From NCBI GenBank assembly GCA_902767005.1, contig CACXFY010000185.1:1-6414 (forward strand): DNA of 6,414 nt, written 5' to 3'. Below the pieces are notes generated by a model. It searched no databases. It had not been told where the DNA came from and saw nothing but the letters and a program-made list of their open reading frames with translations. The translations under genes and the position numbers were made by a program. The DNA is from an uncultured Erysipelotrichaceae bacterium (GTDB taxonomy: Bacteria > Bacillota_I > Bacilli_A > RF39 > UBA660). Positions 1 through 6,231 of the stretch are shown one piece after another. Position 1 is the first letter of the stretch; each line of letters begins with the position of its first letter.

Positions 1-1
1 T

Positions 2-232
2 ATTGAATTAGGTGCCTTCGGCTCATCCATCATAGGTGTAATAATAGGTTTTAAAATAGCTTTAAAGCCAAATGACAATTATGCATCACTTGGTCATTAT
101 TTGCTTGTAATATCACTATTTTATATAATTGTTCCTATTATATTTATGGCAGTTGCCAATAAGATTCATGAAGATGATGTCGCAAACAATGAACCAAAAG
201 AGTGTATCGTTTGGAGAGATGTTCCCCAATAG
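2..232 (+). CDS. C-terminal end of an unidentified membrane protein (5' truncated)
   Basis: An open frame enters from the left edge and ends at TAG 230-232, giving the last 76 residues of a protein. Two hydrophobic stretches are visible: a small-residue-rich segment beginning ELGAFGSSIIGVIIGF, and a second one around LLVISLFYIIVPIIFMAVA. A hydrophilic, mostly acidic tail ends in RDVPQ. This is the pattern of the final membrane helices of a polytopic transporter-like protein with a cytoplasmic tail, but no family motif remains and I do not assign one. The fragment is about 33% GC by hand count, clearly above the next gene (about 15-20% in lines I counted). The stop codon is built into the terminator hairpin that follows. 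Confidence 0.7.
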   Translation: MELGAFGSSIIGVIIGFKIALKPNDNYASLGHYLLVISLFYIIVPIIFMAVANKIHEDDVANNEPKECIVWRDVPQ

Positions 233-257
233 AAAGTAGTAAAATACTTTCTTTTTT
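231..257 (+). terminator. Intrinsic terminator overlapping the upstream stop codon
   Basis: AGAAAGTA (231-238) pairs perfectly with TACTTTCT (245-252) around a 6-nt loop and is followed by a run of T to 257. The 5' arm starts inside the TAG stop of the upstream gene. It separates that gene from the next transcription unit. Confidence 0.8.
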
Positions 258-265
258 GTTATAAT
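257..265 (+). promoter_or_regulatory. Extended -10 promoter for the zincin-like/phosphoesterase unit
   Basis: TGTTATAAT (257-265) is a perfect TGnTATAAT extended -10 element. No good -35 hexamer is seen 16-18 nt upstream; that stretch is the terminator hairpin of the previous gene. Transcription would start near 272, just before the AGGTGAT ribosome binding site (279-285) and the ATG at 289. Confidence 0.6.
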
Positions 266-288
266 ATAGAGCCAAGTTAGGTGATATT

Positions 289-1500
289 ATGACTAAAGAT
301 GAAATATTAGCCTTTTTTGAAGAGGAAGAACGAGAACACATATTAAACAGTTATTTGGATTTAATAGAAATATTAATATCTAATAATCATTATAATGGAG
401 TAAACTTCTTTAAATTAGCTAACCTAGATGAAAATGAATTATATCAAAGTATAAGTAATCTATATGGAAAAAAAGCTAATAAAGAAGAATTATTAAACTA
501 TATATTTCAAGAATTTAAATACGATTTATTAAAAAGACTAATAAAAGAAGAAGTAGCTGATAATAATAAATTAAAACAAACTTTTTTAATAGATAACCTA
601 GATAATATAAGAGCCTTAATATTAGATCATTTAACTTCTAATAATATTACTAATCATATAGTATCTGAAGAAGAAATAAGAGACTTACAAAAGATAAGTA
701 GAAGTGAAATAGAAGCGTATATAATAGGCTTCTTATCTACAATAGATAATTCACTATTCTTATTAGATACATATAATAGATTAGTATTAGAAAATAAAAT
801 AGTCTTTCTAGATGATGAGAAAGACTTAGAAGAAGTAGCTAAACAACATAATGTAGATAAAAATGAATTAGCCTTCAATACTTCTTATCAACTAAATGAA
901 CTAATAACAATAATAAATAAAAATGATATAAGTAATGTTATAGATGTAGTTCATGAATTAATACACTATATTAATCTTCATAATGCTAATAATAAAATGC
1001 CAGTTCTATTATTAGAATTCTTACCTATAACTTATGAATATCTCGCAACTGAATATCTAAGAGAACAAAAAGTAGCTGAAGAAGAGATAAGACAAATGAT
1101 GTCCTCAAGATACTTAAATACCTTAGTATCTGGAATAATCTCTATAGATTTTATAGATATGCTAAGTATTTATATTAAAAATAATGATATAAACAAAGAA
1201 TTAATATATGACTATTTTAAAGATGAATATGATAAGTCACTTGGTATAACATATGATGAATATATTGATACTAAGATAGATAGTTTTATAAAAGACTTAT
1301 TATTAGAAAAAGCAAGTATTTATAAAGACCTTTCTTATGTAGTAGGAGACTTATTAGCTTTTGATTGCCTAGATTATTTTAAAGAAAGTTATTCTAATCA
1401 AAAAGAAATAAATAATTTAGTAAAAAACATTGCTAAAAATAATGAATATGATATATTTAACTTATTATATGGAGAAAAGGTAAAGATAAATGACAAATAA
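289..1500 (+). CDS. Putative diverged M3-like zinc metallopeptidase (HELIH protein)
   Basis: This is a 403-residue, acidic, almost wholly helical soluble protein with no signal peptide or membrane segment. Residues 222-226 read HELIH, the HExxH zinc and catalytic signature, inside DVVHELIHYIN. After a short loop comes E243-FLPITY-E250 followed by LATEYL. This resembles the oligoendopeptidase F (M3B) pattern, where an E-xx-S-xxx-E motif carrying the third zinc ligand is followed by a similar TEYL helix. The Glu that aligns by motif is 17 residues after the second His; in M3B proteins, from memory, it is about 24, so the loop would be shortened. A C-terminal Y-x4-YVVGDLLA segment (345-357) loosely recalls the Tyr/Gly-rich substrate-binding helix of M3 enzymes. 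At 403 residues it is well below the usual 600 or so. The start is fixed by AGGTGAT at 279-285. The gene overlaps the phosphoesterase gene by 11 nt, so the two are probably coupled. The family call is my inference; a catalytically dead relative or another zincin family is possible. Confidence 0.6.
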   Translation: MTKDEILAFFEEEEREHILNSYLDLIEILISNNHYNGVNFFKLANLDENELYQSISNLYGKKANKEELLNYIFQEFKYDLLKRLIKEEVADNNKLKQTFLIDNLDNIRALILDHLTSNNITNHIVSEEEIRDLQKISRSEIEAYIIGFLSTIDNSLFLLDTYNRLVLENKIVFLDDEKDLEEVAKQHNVDKNELAFNTSYQLNELITIINKNDISNVIDVVHELIHYINLHNANNKMPVLLLEFLPITYEYLATEYLREQKVAEEEIRQMMSSRYLNTLVSGIISIDFIDMLSIYIKNNDINKELIYDYFKDEYDKSLGITYDEYIDTKIDSFIKDLLLEKASIYKDLSYVVGDLLAFDCLDYFKESYSNQKEINNLVKNIAKNNEYDIFNLLYGEKVKINDK

Positions 1501-2332
1501 TAAGATAAAAGAATTAATATTAGATGGAGCAACCTATGACAACCTATTAAATGATTATAAGATACCTAAATATGAAATATTACAAGTTTATTATCTATTA
1601 CTTAATAAAGAGAATATTCCTAGTGACATGGAATATAACATTAGACAAGAATATTTAAAACATATTTCTTTTCTAAATATTGAAGATGATAAAGTACTAT
1701 TCGTATCAGATCAACATATAGGTAGTAAAGGTGAAAACTTATTTTATCAAGAATTAGCTGAAGACTTTAGAAAGAGTAATAATATTAATATAGTCTTAAA
1801 TGGTGGTGATATTGGAGATGGTATGCTTGATTATGACAAAAAGTATAGTACTGTACCGCTTCAAATAGAACACATATTAGAGTCAGTACCCAAATTAGGT
1901 GGTGAAAAATACATCTTAGCTGGTAACCATGATAAGCGCTACTTAAAAAAAGGAATAGATATTTTACAATTACTAGAAGAAGATTCTAATATCCATGGAG
2001 TAGGTTATTATCAATCATATTTTAAAATATATGATAAATTAATATCTTTTACTCATAATTCTCGTTTCCAAAATGATAAATTACTAACCAAAGACTTTAC
2101 TATATCTGGTCATTCTCATTTATTTGTAGGAGAAAAGAAAAAAATAAAACTACCAACATTAAGTGATAATAATCCCAATAATATTAATTTTATAACCAGT
2201 CCTGGTTTTGTCTTATTAAGAACTAATAAATTAAAAGATCAAATAGTATTAGATTTTACTAGGTATATAGTAAATGATCATAAGTACTATAAAGCTCAAA
2301 CAAAAAATTATGTTTTAGGTGTTGACAAGTAA
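1490..2332 (+). CDS. Calcineurin-like metallophosphoesterase with N-terminal HTH-like segment
   Basis: This 280-residue protein carries the full set of calcineurin-like phosphoesterase motifs in order: D74-x-H76 (SDQHIG), G106-D107 (NGGDIGDG), G145-N-H-D148 (AGNHDK), H189 (FTHNS) and G207-H-S-H210. These residues form the two-metal site of the superfamily, so it should be an active phosphodiesterase or phosphomonoesterase; the substrate cannot be read from the sequence. Residues 5-38 (ILDGATYDNLLNDYKIP and following) look like a small helix-turn-helix placed before the catalytic domain, which could be a nucleic-acid-binding or interaction module. No signal peptide is seen, so it is likely cytoplasmic. 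The ATG lies inside the end of the preceding gene, which it overlaps by 11 nt in another frame, with AAAGG (1476-1480) as a plausible ribosome binding site. Its last codons contain the -35 box of the next promoter. Confidence 0.88.
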   Translation: MTNNKIKELILDGATYDNLLNDYKIPKYEILQVYYLLLNKENIPSDMEYNIRQEYLKHISFLNIEDDKVLFVSDQHIGSKGENLFYQELAEDFRKSNNINIVLNGGDIGDGMLDYDKKYSTVPLQIEHILESVPKLGGEKYILAGNHDKRYLKKGIDILQLLEEDSNIHGVGYYQSYFKIYDKLISFTHNSRFQNDKLLTKDFTISGHSHLFVGEKKKIKLPTLSDNNPNNINFITSPGFVLLRTNKLKDQIVLDFTRYIVNDHKYYKAQTKNYVLGVDK

Positions 2333-2349
2333 TTTTAAAAGTGTATAAT
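2322..2349 (+). promoter_or_regulatory. Strong sigma-A-type promoter for the leader ORF and rel
   Basis: A consensus TTGACA (2322-2327) and a consensus TATAAT (2344-2349) are separated by 16 nt. The -35 box is formed by the last sense codons of the phosphoesterase gene (Val-Asp-Lys), and its TAA stop lies in the spacer. Transcription should start near 2356, giving about 125 nt of leader before the rel ATG. No other good promoter is visible between here and rel. Confidence 0.8.
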
Positions 2350-2382
2350 TATTCTATTCTTTATTTTTTAGAGGTGATGCCT

Positions 2383-2448
2383 ATGTTTATGAATAATTAT
2401 ATGTCTTGGCAAACCTTATTATGTGATAAAAAGGCCAAATTGTTTTAG
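2383..2448 (+). CDS. Putative 21-residue leader peptide upstream of rel
   Basis: A short ORF starts at ATG 2383 and stops at TAG 2446-2448. It begins MFMNNYMSWQ and ends CDKKAKLF. Its ribosome binding site, GAGGTGAT (2371-2378), is complementary over eight bases to the canonical 16S rRNA 3' end and sits 4 nt before the ATG. That is at least as good as the sites of the large genes here, so translation is likely. The last codons from GAT to GCC lie in the 5' arm of the downstream terminator hairpin, and the stop lies in its loop. A ribosome on those codons would therefore block the hairpin. It contains single Trp and Cys codons and three Met codons but no run of one amino acid. I read it as a regulatory leader peptide; a small functional protein, or an ORF retained by chance, are alternatives. 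Confidence 0.55.
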   Translation: MFMNNYMSWQTLLCDKKAKLF

Positions 2449-2462
2449 TATGGTCTTTTTTT
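2428..2462 (+). terminator. Intrinsic terminator / possible attenuator in the rel leader
   Basis: AAAAAGGCCA (2428-2437) pairs with TGGTCTTTTT (2451-2460), ten base pairs including one G-U, around a 13-nt loop. The run of T continues to 2462. It stands between the only clear promoter and the rel start codon at 2480, so rel transcription must read through it. The 5' arm and loop overlap the end of the leader ORF. Confidence 0.7.
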
Positions 2463-2479
2463 GTAAAGGAGAAGTTTTT

Positions 2480-3907
2480 ATGATTAGTATTGAGAATATT
2501 AAAGAGATTTTAATTAAAAAAGGACATGCGGATATTATTCCCCAAATAGTTAAAGCCTATGATTTGGCTGATTATGCTCATGCAGGTATATATAGGGAAA
2601 GTGGTGAACCCTATATAACACATCCATTACATGTCTGTAAAAATCTATTAGATATGGAAATATATGATGCCAACACATTAAGTGCGGCACTACTTCATGA
2701 TGTTGTAGAAGACACTTCAGTAACACTAGATGATATAACTAATACTATTAATGCTGATACTGCCATGTTAGTAGATGGCGTAACTAAAATATCTAGATTG
2801 AACTTCTCAAATAAAGAAAACCAGAACTTAGCTAATACTAGAAAAATAATAAATGGTTTAAATAAAGACGTCAGAATAATAATTATAAAACTAGCTGATA
2901 GATTACATAATATGAATACATTAGAATTTAAAAGAAGAGAAAAACAAATAGAAAATGCTGAAGAGACTCTTCAACTATTTGTACCTCTTGCTATCCACAT
3001 AGGAGCCTATACTCTAAAAAATGAATTGGAAGACTTATCATTAATGTACTTAGAACCAGATGCTTATAAAAGAATAGAAGATCAAAAATTAAGACTATAT
3101 CGTGAATTTGGTCCTAATATAAAAGAAATGGGTGCTAAGATTAATGAAGTTCTTACTGATAAGAATATTCCTAATCATATAAAATATCGAACTAGAAATA
3201 TTTATGATACATATAAAAAACTATTAAATGGATATAAAATGGAGAACATCTATGACTTATACTATTTAAAAGTATTAGTTCAAAGTATTGATAATTGTTA
3301 CTTAACATTAGGTCATGTTCATTCTTTGTATTCACCAATTAATAGTAGATTCAAAGACTATATACGTAATCCTAAAACAAATTATTATCAATCATTACAC
3401 ACTACTGTATCTAAGGGCGATCGATTAATTAAAGTTAAAATTAGAACCGATGAAATGGATCATATCGCTGCATACGGTGTCAGTGGTTTTTGGAATATAC
3501 CAAATGGTAAGACAATAGAAGAAACACAACAAGAAATATGCACCAAGAGTGGTATAGCTAAAAAACTTTTAGAATTTGATCAAAACATAGAAGACAATAG
3601 AACTTTCTATGACGCTATTAAAGAAGAAGTATTAATAGATCATGTCTATCCATATAATGAATATGGGGAAACAATAGAGTTACCAAAAGGTTCTACTATT
3701 ATGGATTTTGCCTTTGAAGTAGATTCAGACCTAGCCGAATACATGACATCTGCTTTAGTAAATGGAAAAGAAGTACCATTAGATTATAAAGTACAAAATC
3801 ATGATACTATTCAAATACTTACTAAAGGAACACCAGATAGAAGTAGATGGGAAGAATATGCCTTTAATATGTCTACTAAACAAAAAATAAAAGATAAAAG
3901 AATATAG
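2480..3907 (+). CDS. rel: Short Rel/SpoT homolog: (p)ppGpp hydrolase, synthetase site doubtful
   Basis: This 475-residue protein matches Rel/SpoT alarmone enzymes through the HD hydrolase, synthetase and TGS domains. Hydrolase domain (about 20-190): H48, H73-D74, E77-D78, D140 and N144 in KLADRLHNM are all kept, so ppGpp breakdown to GDP/GTP plus pyrophosphate is expected. Synthetase domain (about 225-340): R237, D259, RFKD 290-293 (the RxKD form of bifunctional enzymes), Y303 and H307 are present. However, the usual VEIQIRT reads IKVKIRT (K318 for Glu), the GRPK motif reads YRTR, and AEYG..AHW reads AAYG..GFW. TGS (about 387-450): IELPKGSTIMDFAF is recognisable, but the expected His is D415. 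The protein then stops, without the helical, zinc-finger and ACT/RRM regions of about 730-residue Rel proteins. The start at 2480 has AAAGGAG at 2465-2471. An in-frame GTG at 2423 would translate the terminator hairpin and has no good ribosome binding site, so I reject it. Confidence 0.88.
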   Translation: MISIENIKEILIKKGHADIIPQIVKAYDLADYAHAGIYRESGEPYITHPLHVCKNLLDMEIYDANTLSAALLHDVVEDTSVTLDDITNTINADTAMLVDGVTKISRLNFSNKENQNLANTRKIINGLNKDVRIIIIKLADRLHNMNTLEFKRREKQIENAEETLQLFVPLAIHIGAYTLKNELEDLSLMYLEPDAYKRIEDQKLRLYREFGPNIKEMGAKINEVLTDKNIPNHIKYRTRNIYDTYKKLLNGYKMENIYDLYYLKVLVQSIDNCYLTLGHVHSLYSPINSRFKDYIRNPKTNYYQSLHTTVSKGDRLIKVKIRTDEMDHIAAYGVSGFWNIPNGKTIEETQQEICTKSGIAKKLLEFDQNIEDNRTFYDAIKEEVLIDHVYPYNEYGETIELPKGSTIMDFAFEVDSDLAEYMTSALVNGKEVPLDYKVQNHDTIQILTKGTPDRSRWEEYAFNMSTKQKIKDKRI

Positions 3908-3934
3908 AATAAAAGATAAGCTTTTATTCTTTTT
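3906..3934 (+). terminator. Intrinsic terminator of rel
   Basis: AGAATAAAAG (3906-3915) pairs perfectly with CTTTTATTCT (3921-3930) around a 5-nt loop, followed by TTTT to 3934. The 5' arm begins within the rel stop codon (TAG 3905-3907). Confidence 0.8.
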
Positions 3935-3937
3935 AAG

Positions 3938-3966
3938 TGGACAAAAAACTAAAAAAAAATTATAAT
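3938..3966 (+). promoter_or_regulatory. Sigma-A-type promoter for the large membrane protein
   Basis: TGGACA (3938-3943, one mismatch to consensus) and a consensus TATAAT (3961-3966) are separated by exactly 17 nt. The ribosome binding site GAGAGGTG (3978-3985) follows, 5 nt before the ATG at 3991. With the terminator just upstream, the next gene is transcribed independently of rel. Confidence 0.75.
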
Positions 3967-3990
3967 TAAATAGAATAGAGAGGTGTTCAT

Positions 3991-6177
3991 ATGCAAAGAG
4001 CAAATACTTTTTTGAAATTATCTGGTTTATTTATAATATTAGGAAGTTTACTATTAATTGAATTTCCACTATTACTATCAATATTTGTAATAATTGGTAT
4101 ATATTTAATGACTTTAGGAACAAAAGAGTTAAATACACTATATCCTCATTCAATTCCTATTTTTGTCTTAGGAATTATCTTCTGCTTTTTAAATGTAATA
4201 TCTGGTATATTACTAATACTAGCCTATGAAGATATAGATAGGATGAAAAGAAATGGTATAAAAGCCCCACCTAAAAAGAAAGAAAAAATAGATCCAGAAT
4301 CAAGAAAAATAGACATTTTATTAAAACTAGGTGTTGCGATGGTCTTTATTGCCGGTATATTATTCGCAACTACTACTTGGGATGTTATAACTGCTCAAGT
4401 TAAACTAATCGTTTTATTACTATTAGCTTTCTTATTCTTAGGTTTATCAATATTCTCAGAACAAAAATTAAAAATATTAAATACTACAAAAATGTATTGG
4501 TTACTAAGTATGGCTTTCTTTATAGTATCTGTAGTTGGTATATTCTATTATGGCGTATTTGGTAATGAATTATCATATCAAGGTACAAATAGCGATATAG
4601 CTTATTCTCTTTCTTTTGTAGCGTCTGGACTAATCTCATTATTAACAGCCCATAAATTTAATATTAATATATTACGTTACGTAGGTTATTTCTCTATCTT
4701 TGCAGCCATTGATTTTATATCAACTCTAGGTGGAGAATTAGTATCTAATCTTATAGGTATAGCTTATTTTGTCTTCTTTATAACAATGTTATTAGTTACT
4801 GATAAAGAAAAGTCTGTTTATATATTCTCTAAATATATGTTATATTTCTTCCCAATACTTGTACTAGCATCAATTGGTGAAGTAAATAACTATATATTAT
4901 TAACTTATTCAATATTAAACATAATAGCTTTATTTATAATATCTAAACAAGGAAGTATATTAGATAAGGTAATACCATACATATTAATGTTTATTATTAT
5001 TCTATGTACTATCTATAGTTTTACTATTCCATATCGTGAATTATTAGTAATTGCTTTCACTTCATTAATCGCAATTATTAATAGATTAAAACTAATAGAA
5101 GAAACAAAAGCTAATATTTATACAACATCTATTATGAACGCTATACTAGCTTTTATACTATTTATAATTGCCATTATGAATAGTCCATTAGAAGCTGTAT
5201 TAGTTGCTTTCGTATATTTAATATATAACTTATTATCTGGAGTAAATTACTTCAAAGATAATACTGGAAAACTAGAATATTATCTACAACCAGTATCTAT
5301 ATTATATTTTGTAATGAGTGTAATGTATTTCTTAGATACAACATCTCTTACAATAACATTCTTAGAGTTTGCCTCTGTTCTAGCACTTATTTATGCTATT
5401 ATGCATTTCTGTGTCAAAAACAAAGTACATAAGACAGAGTATTTTGTCTTTACTATAAGTACAACTCTAATAACAGTTTTAGCTAATGTCATAGATACTG
5501 ATCCTGTTGCTAGTATAATATTAACACTACCATTAATATATGTAGTCTTATATTATAATAATAAGAATAATGTAGTAAGAAATTGTACATACTTAGTATT
5601 ACTATTTGATATAACTTGTCTATTTATATTAACTGATACATTTGCCATATCAAGTATTATTAATTCTTTAATACTATTATGGATCTTTGTAATATTATTA
5701 GCTTTATTATTTAAAGATAAACAACTACGTATGATCAATTACTTTGCTATAACTATACCAATTTATTTCTTATTAAGAGCTTTCTCAACTGACTATATTT
5801 ATTACAAATTATTATTAAGTATTTTAGAATTCTATTTATTATATCTATTATTAGTTTATTTATTTAATAATAAAACACTTAAAAATATTGGAGCCCTTAT
5901 TGGTATATCACTAATAGTATTACAATTATTATTTATTAGTAATGTTGTAATAGGTGTCTATGTTGGAATAATTGGTATATCTCTAATACTATTAAGTTAT
6001 TTATATAGTGATTATTCATCATTATTCTGGTTAGGTTTAGTAATAACTATAATAAATATAATATTCCAATTAAAAGATCTATGGTATCAATTACCATTCT
6101 GGTTATATCTATTAGTATGTGGACTAGGAATAATCTTCTTTGTAACTTATAAAGAAATAAAAAGAACTAAAAAATAG
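3991..6177 (+). CDS. Large polytopic membrane protein, DUF2157-like region, function unknown
   Basis: This 728-residue protein is almost entirely hydrophobic helices; I count more than twenty, roughly up to 27, separated by short loops. Three helices (about 8-24, 26-43, 54-79) precede a basic and Pro-containing loop (84-108, KAPPKKKEKIDPE), probably cytoplasmic by the positive-inside rule. Then comes a segment around GVAMVFIAGILFATTTWDV (114-132), which resembles the DUF2157/DUF2339 pattern of a helix ending in a Trp-Asp or Asn-Trp motif. The remainder is one hydrophobic helix after another, ending in a short basic tail (KEIKRTKK). No signal peptide beyond the first helix, no ATP-binding site and no catalytic motif are visible. 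It has its own promoter and terminator, so no operon partner suggests a role. It could be a transporter, a polymer ligase or flippase, or a structural membrane protein; I do not choose. The start is supported by GAGAGGTG at 3978-3985. Confidence 0.85.
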   Translation: MQRANTFLKLSGLFIILGSLLLIEFPLLLSIFVIIGIYLMTLGTKELNTLYPHSIPIFVLGIIFCFLNVISGILLILAYEDIDRMKRNGIKAPPKKKEKIDPESRKIDILLKLGVAMVFIAGILFATTTWDVITAQVKLIVLLLLAFLFLGLSIFSEQKLKILNTTKMYWLLSMAFFIVSVVGIFYYGVFGNELSYQGTNSDIAYSLSFVASGLISLLTAHKFNINILRYVGYFSIFAAIDFISTLGGELVSNLIGIAYFVFFITMLLVTDKEKSVYIFSKYMLYFFPILVLASIGEVNNYILLTYSILNIIALFIISKQGSILDKVIPYILMFIIILCTIYSFTIPYRELLVIAFTSLIAIINRLKLIEETKANIYTTSIMNAILAFILFIIAIMNSPLEAVLVAFVYLIYNLLSGVNYFKDNTGKLEYYLQPVSILYFVMSVMYFLDTTSLTITFLEFASVLALIYAIMHFCVKNKVHKTEYFVFTISTTLITVLANVIDTDPVASIILTLPLIYVVLYYNNKNNVVRNCTYLVLLFDITCLFILTDTFAISSIINSLILLWIFVILLALLFKDKQLRMINYFAITIPIYFLLRAFSTDYIYYKLLLSILEFYLLYLLLVYLFNNKTLKNIGALIGISLIVLQLLFISNVVIGVYVGIIGISLILLSYLYSDYSSLFWLGLVITIINIIFQLKDLWYQLPFWLYLLVCGLGIIFFVTYKEIKRTKK

Positions 6178-6187
6178 TTCTTTTTTT
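6160..6187 (+). terminator. Intrinsic terminator of the membrane-protein gene
   Basis: AAAAGAACTA (6160-6169) pairs perfectly with TAGTTCTTTT (6175-6184) around a loop of five A, and the T run continues to 6187. The 5' arm is coding sequence for the basic C-terminus, and the TAG stop (6175-6177) opens the 3' arm. Confidence 0.8.
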
Positions 6188-6202
6188 GTTATTAATTACC
6201 AT

Positions 6203-6221
6203 TTTAATCGAATAATATAAT
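6203..6221 (+). promoter_or_regulatory. Probable radC promoter region, exact -10 uncertain
   Basis: A perfect TATAAT (6216-6221) touches the AGGTGAT ribosome binding site (6222-6228). Used as a -10 it would start transcription close to the ATG and largely remove that site. TTTAAT (6203-6208) is a weaker but better placed alternative. No convincing -35 is seen for either. A promoter is expected here because a terminator lies just upstream. Confidence 0.35.
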
Positions 6222-6231
6222 AGGTGATACT

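Noticed and set aside
222..226. The HELIH match as mere chance in an AT-rich, Glu/Ile/Leu-rich protein.
   Set aside because: I considered that HExxH alone is weak evidence (coordinates here are residue numbers of the 403-residue protein), but the flanking DVVxELxHxxN context and the spaced E-x6-E plus TEYL helix make chance less likely. I therefore kept the peptidase call at moderate confidence.
144..341. Reverse-strand open frame of 65 codons across the first intergenic region.
   Set aside because: It runs antisense through a terminator, a promoter and the start of a gene, and has no recognisable protein features.
2371..2462. T-box or other tRNA-sensing riboswitch in front of rel.
   Set aside because: The leader is too short for a T-box and lacks its conserved antiterminator sequence. 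The strong SD and ORF fit a translated leader better.
2423..2479. An in-frame GTG start at 2423 that would extend Rel by 19 residues.
   Set aside because: The extension is encoded by the terminator hairpin, has no suitable ribosome binding site, and starts before the usual Rel N-terminus. ATG 2480 has AAAGGAG at good spacing.
3779..4003. Reverse-strand open frame over the rel end and the following promoter.
   Set aside because: It is antisense to conserved TGS coding sequence, the terminator and the promoter. Low-complexity AT-rich DNA explains it.
289..6231. UGA reassigned to Trp, as in many mycoplasmas, since no gene here ends in TGA.
   Set aside because: All Trp codons seen are TGG and no in-frame TGA occurs in the full-length genes. 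Six stop codons are too few to draw a conclusion from the absence of TGA.
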